From CAYJEO01 sp964369355 (lineage in GTDB: Bacteria > Bacillota_I > Bacilli_A > RF39 > UBA660), in assembly GCA_964369355.1 (NCBI GenBank), contig CAYJEO010000005.1, positions 1 to 48,985 on the forward strand: DNA of 48,985 nucleotides, written 5' to 3'. The notes under the pieces are model-generated. The model had not been told where the DNA came from, made no database searches, and saw only the letters and a list, made by a program, of their open reading frames with translations. Below are positions 8,701 through 17,442 of the stretch, piece by piece. Position 1 is the first letter of the stretch. Every line of letters starts with the position of its first letter. A program made the position numbers and the translations under genes.

Positions 8701-9357
8701 ACTAATATAATATCCATTGTTACCCATATCACCTAAAATAATTGGAGTATTTATAGTAGGTGGTATTTTATCTATCATATAGTTTTCACTACATATTATT
8801 TCACTTTCAGATCCATCTGAATATATTGCTTTCACACATACTTTATTTGTGTTACTATTTTCATCAAGTGTTATATTTCCATCATATTCTTTTTCTGGTA
8901 CACACTTATCACCTGTAGTATTACAATACAGTAATTCTTTAATATCATCTTTATCATAATCAAGTGTTATATTAATATTTTCATTAGAATATTTATCATT
9001 ATTATCTTTACTAAAAGTTATATCTAAAATTTTATCGTTTTTACTACAATCAAAGTTTTTTCCGTCGTAAATACAATAGTCTTCTACTTTATCTTTTTCT
9101 ACTTCACAGTCATAAAATTCTAATAATCCTTCACTATAAATAATTGTAGAACAACTATAATCTGAAAAATTATAATCACTATCTAATTCTCCATAACTTT
9201 CATTACTACTTTGAAGTGTTTCGAATAGGTTTTCTCCATACGTGTAAAATGATGGTTTTCTAAAGAAACATAGTAATAATAAAATAAGTATTATAATTAT
9301 AAATATTATGAAAAATATTATTTTCTTTTTCTTTTTTTCTTCTTTATTTTCTTCCAT
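5788..9357 (-). CDS. Giant membrane-anchored Ig-repeat and LamG-like surface protein
   Basis: 1189 residues. A charged N-terminus and one transmembrane helix (residues 13-31) give a type II anchor with the bulk outside. Next is a small Cys-containing head (40-110; C69, C84, C95, C104), then about nine Ig-like modules (200-990) marked by NGWYTSDV, DNISG and VDKTKP. Two modules carry YC..TTG/TSET..C Cys patterns. The last ~190 residues (from IESNGGQYIDTGIMNTG) form a LamG/concanavalin-like domain. There is no C-terminal sorting signal. The paralogue at 10424-13186 shares head, modules and tail. It is probably an adhesin or host-glycan binder (inference). An AGAGGTG site precedes the ATG and a TGCTATAAT extended -10 lies upstream. 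Confidence 0.85.
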   Translation of the reverse strand: MEENKEEKKKKKIIFFIIFIIIILILLLLCFFRKPSFYTYGENLFETLQSSNESYGELDSDYNFSDYSCSTIIYSEGLLEFYDCEVEKDKVEDYCIYDGKNFDCSKNDKILDITFSKDNNDKYSNENINITLDYDKDDIKELLYCNTTGDKCVPEKEYDGNITLDENSNTNKVCVKAIYSDGSESEIICSENYMIDKIPPTINTPIILGDMGNNGYYISDVTIKEITAEDTLSGIKETDINISVIDYDTTGEKIIIKAVDNAGNITEEEIIIKVDKTKPTPGKIILEGNIGSNGWYTSDVKIDVVNGTDNISGHDKTYVNVNSITNSTSGTEIILTTIDKAGNKSTTTQTIKVDKDAPTITGLSDINIYAGETIDFLSGITATDSVSKLSGNIVVIENDFDKDSIGTYYVTYKAVDNASNITEVKRKVIVNLSPLTVDFHSNIASSNGWYNEDIFVEFDIKETVTDINYCITSETDCVPSINYINKVDITNEGNNKICMSAKINGSESEVICSDTYKLDKQLPSVTNIKINNTDPKEWYNETAILTSYEESDSLSGVKEVIVTNREIANETNGEYITIKVIDNALNEKIETVLIKIDKTKPVISYSLSGNTENNIWYLSDVTVSNVKATDTQSGTLSVNANKTLFSDETTGENLVITAIDKAGNVAVETVSIKIDKTAPVINSYDIIGTLENGWYTTAVSIANVVASDNISGIDEEFLANVINNLNINYETKGENIEFQVKDKAGHTTTGIFNVKIDLVNPNSGEIILSGDEGTNDWYTSDVLITNTEGTDSISGVKESELNIDIVVDGSTDTTVELTTVDKAGHDTVTSENVKVDSEMPILESIEIFGTLGDNGWYTSDVKFGQVTAYDEGSGYFESKIDILDINENTPGTKVTITITDNASNTLTTSKTIKIDKNIPTITSKGVIKVEEGRSVNIMDNFEYSFGISEGSVTCTLDGTAGEIKTEELAKGTYNLVCTAKSNAGLSNSAATTIVVDDEYEILDYIESNGGQYIDTGIMNTGDYIFESEFLATNLAANSGSWLIGGRIDYDYSLGIHLTTRTVFSGYGLQTRSYTPAIAQNTWHTLYFSRFKLDISGRTYPIPGQILISEEHETDIRIGGNQVLSGGGADNRNFYGYIRSFKITDVTTNTLLRDYIPVKINATDEVGLYDLVENKFYKSIGTTEYIPHYK

Positions 9358-9383
9358 TCTACACCTCTATTCTATCAGTAATC

Positions 9384-9392
9384 ATTATAGCA
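9384..9392 (-). promoter_or_regulatory. Extended -10 of large Ig-repeat gene
   Basis: TGCTATAAT on the minus strand, 27 bases upstream of the ATG. The same nonamer precedes several other genes in the window. Confidence 0.6.
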
Positions 9393-9404
9393 TATTTTAC
9401 CATT

Positions 9405-9430
9405 AAAAAACACTATTTTTTATAGTGTTT
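9405..9430 (-). terminator. Hairpin with minus-strand T-tail and no gene before it
   Basis: AAACACTAT and ATAGTGTTT arms with a T-run on the minus strand. No minus-strand gene ends here: the region to its right is 135 bases of non-coding DNA and then a plus-strand gene. It may end a small RNA or catch read-through. Confidence 0.45.
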
Positions 9431-9565
9431 ACATTTGATTTATATAGTATTTAATTATAGTAATTTTTTATGATTTCAATATTTCATACATTAAAATAAT
9501 CATTTAAAACATATTCTTTTTACTATCACTTGTAAACTGATATTTTTAATGAAAGGAGGTACAAT

Positions 9566-9940
9566 ATGATAGATTTTAAAAGCAGTAGTTTCAGTAAACT
9601 TAAAAAAACTAAAATTGGTGATCATGAAAAATTATTGAAAGCAATGCTAGTATCAAAAGAAGAAATAATTGATTCGTACAAAGGCATTAGAGATAGTGTG
9701 GTTTTTACTAATAAAAGAATAATCGCAATTAATTCACAAGGCGTTACTGGTAAAAAGAAAGACTATACTTCAATTCCATATAGTAAAATTCAAAGTTTTT
9801 CTGTAGAATCTGCAGGAACATTTGATTTAGATAGTGAAATTGCAATTTGGGTTTCAAGTATTGGTGAAATAAAATTTGATTTTTCTACATCATCTGATAT
9901 TAATGAAATATCAAAAATGATAGCAGAATATACATTATAA
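9566..9940 (+). CDS. Bacterial PH-domain protein
   Basis: 124 residues, a single bacterial PH-like domain (DUF1696/bPH type). Conserved landmarks are DSVVFTNKRIIAIN, YTSIPYSKIQSFSVE and the terminal helix NEISKMIAEY. Members of this family are small cytoplasmic proteins whose ligand is mostly unknown. The start has a strong GAAAGGAGG site. It is a single gene between a minus-strand hairpin and a shared terminator. Confidence 0.85.
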   Translation: MIDFKSSSFSKLKKTKIGDHEKLLKAMLVSKEEIIDSYKGIRDSVVFTNKRIIAINSQGVTGKKKDYTSIPYSKIQSFSVESAGTFDLDSEIAIWVSSIGEIKFDFSTSSDINEISKMIAEYTL

Positions 9941-9961
9941 AAGTACCTAATAGGTACTTTT
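9939..9961. terminator. Bidirectional terminator
   Basis: AAAGTACCTA (9940-9949) and TAGGTACTTT (9951-9960). It lies between the convergent PH-domain and Nudix genes, with T-runs on both strands. Confidence 0.8.
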
Positions 9962-10349
9962 AATTTAAATCATTTTTAATAGTTAGCCACATTTTTTTAA
10001 GATTGTTATATTTTATAAACTTAGTTACATCGTCAATTGCAACCCAAAAGCATTCAGTTACTTCATCATTTTCATAATTGAAATTATCATCATTTATTAC
10101 TTTCCCTAAAAAATAAACAACTTCTTTTCTTATGTTATCTTTCATCATATATCCGATTGTATACCTTTTATTTGAAATGACTTCTACAACAATACCTGTT
10201 TCTTCTAAAACTTCTCTTACTGCTGTTTGTATTTCTGTTTCTCCTAATTCAACATGGCCTTTAGGAAATCCAACAACATTATTTTTTTGTCTAATTAATA
10301 AAACTTTATCATCTTTTATTACAACTACTCCACAAGATTTTTCCATCAT
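9960..10349 (-). CDS. Nudix hydrolase
   Basis: 129 residues. The Nudix box is complete at residues 31-53: GHVELGETEIQTAVREVLEE followed by TGI, fitting GX5EX7REUXEEXGU. The start CGVVVIKDDKVLLIRQ is typical of the family, close to diadenosine-polyphosphate (NUDT2-like) hydrolases. It would hydrolyse a nucleoside diphosphate linked to another moiety using Mg2+; the substrate cannot be told. It starts at the first of two adjacent ATG codons after AGGTGA. Confidence 0.92.
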   Translation of the reverse strand: MMEKSCGVVVIKDDKVLLIRQKNNVVGFPKGHVELGETEIQTAVREVLEETGIVVEVISNKRYTIGYMMKDNIRKEVVYFLGKVINDDNFNYENDEVTECFWVAIDDVTKFIKYNNLKKMWLTIKNDLN

Positions 10350-10391
10350 AATTCTTCACCTATCTAAATAATACTTGAAAATGAATAATAA

Positions 10392-10422
10392 AACAAGAAA
10401 AAACATCTATAAAAGATGTTTT
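10392..10422 (-). terminator. Terminator after second Ig-repeat gene
   Basis: AAACATCT (10401-10408) and AGATGTTT (10414-10421), then a T-rich tract on the minus strand, directly after the stop codon. Confidence 0.75.
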
Positions 10423-10423
10423 A

Positions 10424-13186
10424 TTAAGAACCAGTAAATTCCCCAGTTCCATCATTTCCATAAAATTTACCTTCGACTAAATCCCACATACCTACTTCAC
10501 CAGTAAGATTTAATCTAACAGGAATATAATGTCTTATTAGTTCTCCAGTTGTAGCATCAGTAACTTTGAAGTATTTTCTCTTACCGATCATATTACGATT
10601 ATCCTTAGAAACACCATCATAAGCAACTTGATTACCGCCTAAAACAATTTCACCTTCATATTCTTCTGGTATTAAAGTTTGTCCTTTAAGGTTATAATTT
10701 GTTCCACCTATATTAAGTTCAAATCTAGAAAAATACATTGTAGTCCATACATTTGTTGAAACTTTTGGGTACATTGTTTGAGTAAGAGTACCGTAAGCTC
10801 CAATTATTTGACTACTATTAACAAATACTCCAAGTGAATAATTAGGATTTACTCTTCCTCCTACTAACCAAAAACCAGTACTAGTAAGATCTGTAGAAGT
10901 TATAAAAAATTCATCTTCAAATATATAATCTCCCGTGTTTAATAAACCTGTATTAATATATTGTCCGCCAAAACTTTCAATATATTCTAATTCTTCGTAA
11001 GTATCAACTACTTCAATTGTAGTAGTAACAGAACTTGTTAACCCAGCATTAGATGTAACCGTACAAGTTAAATCATATGTCCCAATTTCTAATATAGAAG
11101 TATCTGTTATACTACATGTTATAGTTCCTTCTGAAACTCCAAAAGTAGTAGTAAACTTAGAAGTTAAATCAATACTTGTTCCTAATTCAATACTAATGTC
11201 ACCATTTTGAGTGATAGTAGGAACTATTTTATCTATTTTAATAGTTTGCGAATAAGATGCAGTTAATCCAGATCTATCTTCTGTAGTAATTGTTACAATA
11301 GTTCCAACAGTATTATCAGTAATTTCTAATATATCAACAGTAGTTGAACCATGTCCAGAACCTGAGTCACTACCATCTATTTTACCAATAGTAACATCTG
11401 ATGTGTACCATCCATCTAACCCTAAAGTTCCATTCGCAACAATTGTTCCAACTTCTGGAACTATTTTATCAATTTTAACATCTTTTTCTGTTAAAGTTTC
11501 ATGCCCTGCATTATCAGTAGTGGTTAAATAAACTGTAGTTTCTAATGCTACTCCTGTAAGGATGTGTACATTTAATTCAGAAGATTTAATTCCAGAAATA
11601 TTATCACTACCTTCTGTTGTACTTATAGTAACATCGGAATTATACCATCCATCTAACCCTAAAGTTCCATCTAAAATAATTTGACCAGCAGTAGGTGCAT
11701 TTAAATCAACTTTTACTTCAATTAATTCAGTAAATACATTACCTGCTAAATCTTGAATTCTAATTTCAATATTTTCACCTATTGTTTCATAATCGATAGT
11801 GTATTCTAAAGAACCAATTGTACTTGTATCAATCCCAGAAAAGGAATCTGTTGCTACAATATTTTCAATCATAACAATAGTTTTATGCCATTCATTATCT
11901 GCTTCTTTTTCTGTTATATCATAACTAGATACAACTGGAGCAGTTTTATCTATTTTTATATTTTCAATTTTTTGAGCCATATTACCAGCATTATCATAAG
12001 CAGTAACAATTACATCTGTACCAAGAGTTTCAACAGTAAACAAAGTTGAATTAGCATCTACACTTGCTAAACCAGATAAAGCATCGGTAGCTGAAACATT
12101 ACTAATAGCAACATCACTTACAAACCAACTATTTAAACCTAATGTACCAGTTAGTGTAAAATCAGCAATTTCAGGCGCTACTGTATCTCTTTTAATAGTA
12201 ATTTCTTTAGTAGATGTATTTCCCGCTAAATCCGTCGCAGTAATAGTAACGGTTTCTCCTGCCGTATCATAATCAATAATAATTGATTCATCTCCCGCAT
12301 CGGTATCCATTAAATCTATATCTACAGTTATATCTTGTAATCCAGATAAATCAATTGCTCCATTTGCAATTATTTCAACATCTGTTGTATACCATCCATT
12401 ATTTCCAAGCATCCCATTTATAATAGGGTCATTTATAACTGGAGCTGTTCTATCAATTATAACTTTATCGCTACATACAACATTTGCATTAATAGCAGTT
12501 GGTTCAGTTACACACACACGATAAATGCCTTCTTCTTCAAAATAAAATTTAGAGTTTAATAATGTATTTGGCTTACAACTTGCTCCAGTAGTAATACAAT
12601 AATTTAAATCATCAACTTGATCATACTCAACAACTACTTCTACATTTTCTAAAGTAGCTCCAGTATGACTCATATTAAAATTAATTTCACTTTGATAATT
12701 TGGTTTTGGAACTTCTGTTTCAGGAGTAGGAGGNNNNNNNNNNNNNNNNNNNNNNNNNNNNNNNNNNNNNNNNNNNNNNNNNNNNNNNNNNNNNNNNNNN
12801 NNNNNNNNNNNNNNNNNNNNNNNNNNNNNNNNNTCATCTGTAGAACCATTAACACATTTTAAATCATCACCATCATAAGTACAATATTGATTTTCTAAAA
12901 CTTCATTATTTTCATTAATAGTACAGTCAGATAATGACAAAATATTGTTTTCAAAACTTATATCTTCACAAGTGAAATTTTCATCATATAATTCTTTTTC
13001 TAATAAAAATTGTTTTTCTACAGAAAGAGCTGAATAGCCATTTTCAATTAAATAAGAATGAAGGTTTTCATAGAAAATATTATCTTCTTTTTTACAACAA
13101 AATTTTAATAATAAAAATAATAAAATAATTATGATAAATAAAATAATAAATATACGTTTTTTTCTTTTATTTTCTTTATTTTCCAT
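10424..13186 (-). CDS. Giant membrane-anchored Ig-repeat and LamG-like surface protein (paralogue)
   Basis: About 920 residues, interrupted by a 100-N gap. The start is taken as ATG at 13186, just after AAGGAGG; an in-frame ATG 12 codons earlier has no RBS. Transmembrane helix at residues 11-28, then a Cys-containing head ending YCTYDGDDLKC, like that of the paralogue at 5788-9357. After the gap comes a proline-rich linker (PPTPETEVPKP), about seven Ig-like modules (GLDGWYTSDVTI, DNISGI, KIDKTAP signatures) and a LamG-like C-terminal domain beginning IESFGGQYINTGLLNTG. The missing piece is probably a Pro/Glu repeat linker that could not be assembled. Probably an adhesin; function inferred. 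Confidence 0.82.
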   Translation of the reverse strand: MENKENKRKKRIFIILFIIIILLFLLLKFCCKKEDNIFYENLHSYLIENGYSALSVEKQFLLEKELYDENFTCEDISFENNILSLSDCTINENNEVLENQYCTYDGDDLKCVNGSTDXXXXXXXXXXXXXXXXXXXXXXXXXXXXXXXXXXPPTPETEVPKPNYQSEINFNMSHTGATLENVEVVVEYDQVDDLNYCITTGASCKPNTLLNSKFYFEEEGIYRVCVTEPTAINANVVCSDKVIIDRTAPVINDPIINGMLGNNGWYTTDVEIIANGAIDLSGLQDITVDIDLMDTDAGDESIIIDYDTAGETVTITATDLAGNTSTKEITIKRDTVAPEIADFTLTGTLGLNSWFVSDVAISNVSATDALSGLASVDANSTLFTVETLGTDVIVTAYDNAGNMAQKIENIKIDKTAPVVSSYDITEKEADNEWHKTIVMIENIVATDSFSGIDTSTIGSLEYTIDYETIGENIEIRIQDLAGNVFTELIEVKVDLNAPTAGQIILDGTLGLDGWYNSDVTISTTEGSDNISGIKSSELNVHILTGVALETTVYLTTTDNAGHETLTEKDVKIDKIVPEVGTIVANGTLGLDGWYTSDVTIGKIDGSDSGSGHGSTTVDILEITDNTVGTIVTITTEDRSGLTASYSQTIKIDKIVPTITQNGDISIELGTSIDLTSKFTTTFGVSEGTITCSITDTSILEIGTYDLTCTVTSNAGLTSSVTTTIEVVDTYEELEYIESFGGQYINTGLLNTGDYIFEDEFFITSTDLTSTGFWLVGGRVNPNYSLGVFVNSSQIIGAYGTLTQTMYPKVSTNVWTTMYFSRFELNIGGTNYNLKGQTLIPEEYEGEIVLGGNQVAYDGVSKDNRNMIGKRKYFKVTDATTGELIRHYIPVRLNLTGEVGMWDLVEGKFYGNDGTGEFTGS
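12734..12833. other. Assembly gap (100 N) within Ig-repeat gene
   Basis: Exactly 100 N inside the linker of the gene 10424-13186. The reading frame agrees on both sides, but the true length is unknown. The flanking Pro/Thr/Glu codons suggest a repetitive linker. Confidence 0.95.
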
Positions 13187-13360
13187 ATAAAAAACCTCCT
13201 TAGTCATAATATATTTTAGCATTTTTTCATTGTATTTTCAACGAAGTAGACAATAATTTCATCTAGTTTACACATTATTACATAATTATTATAATAAACT
13301 ACTTCCTAATATATATTTATAATAAAATATGATATACTAAATATATAATAGGAGGTATTT

Positions 13361-14326
13361 ATGTGTACTAATATAACTTGGAAAAACAACACTAATTTTA
13401 TTGGCAGAAATATGGATATAGGATTTGACTTTGATAAAAAAATAGTCATAACCCCTAGAAATTTTATTTTAAATTTTATGGAAGAAAAGCCTATAAAAAA
13501 ACACTATGCAATTATAGGAACAGCTCAAATAACAAATAACTATCCACTATACTGTGAAGCGTTCAATGAAAAAGGTCTTTATATAGCAGGATTAAATTAT
13601 CCAAATAATACAAAATATTATGAATTTTCAAAAGACAAAAGTAATATTTCTGTAAATGAATTAATCCCTTGGATATTAAGTCAGTGTTCAAATATAAAAG
13701 AAGCAAAAGCACTAATCAAAAAAACAAATATTTTAAATAAAACTATAGATAGTAATTTACCAATTCCTTCTTTACATTTTATATTATCTGATGATTCAAC
13801 TTCACTAGTAATAGAATGTGAAAAAGATGAAATGAAAGTATATGAAAATAATATAGGTATATTAACCAATAATCCTAGTTATGATATACATATTAAAAAT
13901 TTAAATAATTATAATCACGTGACCCCAATTAATAAAATAGAAAACTTAAAAAAAGAAAATCAAATAACTCACTTTTGTACTGGTTTAGGCACAATAGGAT
14001 TACCAGGTGATTATTCTTCTCAATCTAGATTTATTAAAGCATATTACCTAAAAAATCACTCAATTGCTAATACTGACTATGAATCCGTATTACAAATGTT
14101 TCATATGTTAAATAGTGTTGCTTTTGTTAAAGGAAGTGTTATTGATGAACATGATAATTTAGATATAACTATTTATTCTTCTTGTTGTGATATAAAAAAC
14201 TTAACATATTATTTTAAAACATATAATAGTAGTAATATTCAAGCAGTTAAATTAAATAATTTAGATAATAAACAATTAGTAATTTATGACCATAGCGATT
14301 TTACAAATATTAAATATTTAAATTAA
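13361..14326 (+). CDS. Choloylglycine hydrolase / penicillin V acylase family enzyme
   Basis: 321 residues, full length for this Ntn-hydrolase family. Cys2 directly after Met is the nucleophile exposed by Met removal. Matching active-site positions are Arg16 and Asp19 (GRNMD), Asn80, Asn171 (LTNNP) and Arg223 (SSQSRF). NLNNY and GLGTIGLPGDYSS are typical of bile salt hydrolases. It cleaves a linear amide, most likely conjugated bile salts in a gut bacterium, though penicillin V or acyl-homoserine lactones are alternatives. There is no signal peptide, so it is cytoplasmic. Single gene with GGAGG site; it shares a terminator with the convergent gene at 14349. Confidence 0.9.
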   Translation: MCTNITWKNNTNFIGRNMDIGFDFDKKIVITPRNFILNFMEEKPIKKHYAIIGTAQITNNYPLYCEAFNEKGLYIAGLNYPNNTKYYEFSKDKSNISVNELIPWILSQCSNIKEAKALIKKTNILNKTIDSNLPIPSLHFILSDDSTSLVIECEKDEMKVYENNIGILTNNPSYDIHIKNLNNYNHVTPINKIENLKKENQITHFCTGLGTIGLPGDYSSQSRFIKAYYLKNHSIANTDYESVLQMFHMLNSVAFVKGSVIDEHDNLDITIYSSCCDIKNLTYYFKTYNSSNIQAVKLNNLDNKQLVIYDHSDFTNIKYLN

Positions 14327-14351
14327 AAAAACAACTTAAAAAGTTGTTTTA
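14327..14351. terminator. Bidirectional terminator
   Basis: AAAACAACTT (14328-14337) and AAGTTGTTTT (14341-14350) between two convergent genes, with A/T tracts on both sides. Confidence 0.8.
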
Positions 14352-17267
14352 TTTTCTTTTAGTAGATAATAATGCTATTAATAATGAAAATATGATAACT
14401 ACAAATATAATAGTACTATCACTAGGAGTACCTAAAACTATTTCGTCATATATCTTTTCAAACATGTTTTTATCTTCATTTTTTTCCTCTGATTTTTCTT
14501 CATCAGTATTATCTATGTTATTATCAGTATTTTCACTTTCATCAACACTAGTATCTTCTTCTATAATAAAATCATTATCAACACTAGTATCTTCTTCTAC
14601 AACAGAATCATTATCAACACTAGGAATATTTGGAGTTTCTACTTCTATTTTAGTATAGATAACATTTACAACTTGATTTTGATTCATTACTATTTCTTCA
14701 AAATTAGCTGTGTGCCCTTCTTTTTGGTCTATAGAAGGATAAGTAAATAATAATCTATCACCTTCTCTATAGTCAACATGTGATAAATATTTACCATCTT
14801 GTTTGAAAGTTATTCTATAAATATTTGTTTGTTCAAGTAAAATACCAGAATTCAAACAATAAACCTCAACTTTTCCTACAGTGGTTTCAGTAGGTTCAGT
14901 AATAATTTCTGGCCCTCTTGATATTTCACCATATTCTAAGTTATTATCAGTTGTATATGTTTTTATATTAGCTATAGCTGCATGATTATTTCCAGCACCT
15001 TTATTTAGTTGAACAAATTTTACAGTAGAAGCACCTTTCGGTATTTCAATAGTAACAGTTTCATAAATTGATTTCCATCCTAAATCAGATGTTGTATAAA
15101 CTAATACATCATCTACGTAAACTTCTAAGGCTACGCTTGCATGATGTCCATATGAAGTATTTAATCTAACACTATCTTTAATTCCATAATCAAAAGTTAT
15201 ATATTTAATATTTTCTATGTTAGATACATTTAAAGAAGCTTCTGCTTTTTCTGAAAGTAATATAGCAAAATCATAATAAATTTCTTTACTACCATCATAA
15301 AGTCCTACTTTATCAGTATTAATAGATCCAGTTATTGAATTATCATCTAATAATTCATTAATTGAATCAATTACTTCAACATTAACTACTTCTGATATTT
15401 CAAATCCATTAACATTTAAAGTCAAAGTAATTTGATAAGTTCCTTTATATAAATTACTACCATCACCTGATAAATCAATTGTAGGTATATAACCAAGTGA
15501 TAAATCAAAAGTATGTGAAGTATTTATAATATCAAAATCAATATTATCAACAGTTACTATATCATTATAAACACTACCAACATCCAATATAATATCTTTA
15601 ATATCATATTCTTTATTTTTTTCTAAAATCAACTTATTAGTAGATAAATCTATCCATACAGAAGGATATCTGAATTTTTCTTTAGGATAAGCATTTTCTC
15701 CTATTTCAAAATACTCATCCATTCTACTAAAACTTGCTTTAAAGTAAGGAGATAAATCTTCATGATAAGGATTCCCGTTACTATCATATCTTTCTAAAGG
15801 AGCTGCTAATATTCTACCCCATAATTTATCAGTTAAATACCAATTACCCATATCAGGAATATATTGATAAGACCAAGCATGTCCACCAGTTACGGATGCA
15901 ACTAATCCTTCAGCATAAATACTCTTAATACCTACTCTTTGTGCTAAGTATGAAACTCCTCTAGAATTACCATTACATTTTCCTACACCATTTCCCATAG
16001 AAGATAATAAAGAACCACCATCAGTGTATACAATCCAGTTAGCATAATCTTGAGTAATTAAATCAAATTTTTGTGCTTGAGTCATATCTGATTTAATATT
16101 GCTCATTAAATTTTGTGTATTGTTTTCTATTTTTAATAAATCTTCATCTCTGCTATCTTGTAAATTTTTTCTAACCCATACATAAACAGTTTCGACTAAT
16201 CCGTCTTTTTCTGTAAATTCATAACCCCAGTCTGGAATAATATACATTCTTCCTTCTGAATCTTGAATATGTGTTGATATATTTTCAATTTCATTTTTAT
16301 CAACATAAATATTATTTTCAAATAAATTTATAGGAACTAAATAAACTAATGTACTCCATCTCGTAATTAATTCATATTTAGAAACATCTAAATCTAAAGT
16401 TGTATCTAATATCAGATCAAATACTTTTTGTCCTTGTTCATCTAAAACATTTCTTCCATGGTATAAATATGACGCCCATGGTTGTTTTAATTCTTCAATA
16501 GTTAACCTTCTAGTGTTATCTGTTTGTACTACTAAGATATTAACAGTTCTTTGATATATATCACCATTTTTACCAATAGTTTTATAAACAACATTATAAG
16601 TTCCATCCACACCTTTTTTATAATTCGTAGTATATGTAACACTATCGCTTATATCAGTACCATCTACATCAAACGATGTAACATAGTTTAGTAATGTATG
16701 TTCAGTTATCTGATCATGATCACTAAATTCAATATCATATACTTCTAAACTAGGGTGATTACCATTTTTAACAAACTGTGGATTTCCTAAAACTAAGTTA
16801 GAACCTGTTGTCACTATTTGAATTACTGAATAAGAACTTATATCTACATTTACTTCAGTTAAAGCATCTGTTATTGAAATGTCTTTAATATCTAATATAA
16901 CAGTTCCATCTGCTATTATTTGAAAAGTTGCATTATTAGTTTCATTTGATAAATAATGAATTCCTAAATCAGTTACAAAAGACACATAACCATATTCTTT
17001 TATATTGTTATATGTTAAAACTGTACGATCAGATAATAACATAGCGTTTTCATAATTTTTTTCTTGCATATCTTTATCTAACAATATTAAATCATTACCT
17101 TCAGAATCATTATTATAATTTACTATTCCATTCGAATAAAAGGCAGTTGACTTATCAAGTACTGATTCTAATGATAAATAATAAGGATTTGGACCTATTG
17201 CATTAATAGCTGTTACTATCATTAAAATTAACATAGTAAAAATTAAAATATAAATTTTGTTTTTCAT
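14349..17267 (-). CDS. Secreted transglutaminase-like surface protein with NPCBM-like domains
   Basis: 972 residues. Signal peptide or anchor helix at 4-24; a beta-rich domain 27-165; Ig-like domain ~170-248; transglutaminase-like domain ~395-490 with the Cys431 (GKCNGNSRG), His463 (GGHAWSY) and Asp480 (YLTDKLW) triad; Ig-like domain ~560-635. An NPCBM-like carbohydrate-binding module spans 640-772, a MucBP-like module 798-875. Then come acidic tandem repeats 882-932 and a C-terminal helix (952-967) with tail STKRK. The anchor has no LPXTG; the only motif before the helix is VLGTPSDS. Such enzymes crosslink or cleave surface proteins; the binding modules suggest attachment to glycans or mucin (inference). 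GGGGGAA RBS. Confidence 0.85.
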   Translation of the reverse strand: MKNKIYILIFTMLILMIVTAINAIGPNPYYLSLESVLDKSTAFYSNGIVNYNNDSEGNDLILLDKDMQEKNYENAMLLSDRTVLTYNNIKEYGYVSFVTDLGIHYLSNETNNATFQIIADGTVILDIKDISITDALTEVNVDISSYSVIQIVTTGSNLVLGNPQFVKNGNHPSLEVYDIEFSDHDQITEHTLLNYVTSFDVDGTDISDSVTYTTNYKKGVDGTYNVVYKTIGKNGDIYQRTVNILVVQTDNTRRLTIEELKQPWASYLYHGRNVLDEQGQKVFDLILDTTLDLDVSKYELITRWSTLVYLVPINLFENNIYVDKNEIENISTHIQDSEGRMYIIPDWGYEFTEKDGLVETVYVWVRKNLQDSRDEDLLKIENNTQNLMSNIKSDMTQAQKFDLITQDYANWIVYTDGGSLLSSMGNGVGKCNGNSRGVSYLAQRVGIKSIYAEGLVASVTGGHAWSYQYIPDMGNWYLTDKLWGRILAAPLERYDSNGNPYHEDLSPYFKASFSRMDEYFEIGENAYPKEKFRYPSVWIDLSTNKLILEKNKEYDIKDIILDVGSVYNDIVTVDNIDFDIINTSHTFDLSLGYIPTIDLSGDGSNLYKGTYQITLTLNVNGFEISEVVNVEVIDSINELLDDNSITGSINTDKVGLYDGSKEIYYDFAILLSEKAEASLNVSNIENIKYITFDYGIKDSVRLNTSYGHHASVALEVYVDDVLVYTTSDLGWKSIYETVTIEIPKGASTVKFVQLNKGAGNNHAAIANIKTYTTDNNLEYGEISRGPEIITEPTETTVGKVEVYCLNSGILLEQTNIYRITFKQDGKYLSHVDYREGDRLLFTYPSIDQKEGHTANFEEIVMNQNQVVNVIYTKIEVETPNIPSVDNDSVVEEDTSVDNDFIIEEDTSVDESENTDNNIDNTDEEKSEEKNEDKNMFEKIYDEIVLGTPSDSTIIFVVIIFSLLIALLSTKRK
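14541..14625. repeat. 36-bp tandem repeat in acidic linker
   Basis: Two full 36-bp units (14541-14576, 14577-14612) and a partial third encode SVDND/E-VVEEDT-type acidic repeats before the C-terminal helix of the transglutaminase-like protein. Copy number could vary by slippage. Confidence 0.85.
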
Positions 17268-17414
17268 AAATATTCCCCCATTAATTTATGTTTATATTTG
17301 TTATAGATTATATGTAAAATACATAAATTGCATTGAGTATTATAACATAAGGTTTTAGAAAATACAAATTGACTAACTATAATATGATAATTTTAAATAC
17401 ATTGATTTTTTTAC

Positions 17415-17442
17415 AAATTAAAAAAAACGCATTAAGCGTTTT
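17415..17442 (-). terminator. Terminator of signal peptidase operon
   Basis: AAACGC and GCGTTT arms around ATTAA, then eight T on the minus strand. The right arm overlaps the end of the last gene of the operon. Confidence 0.8.
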
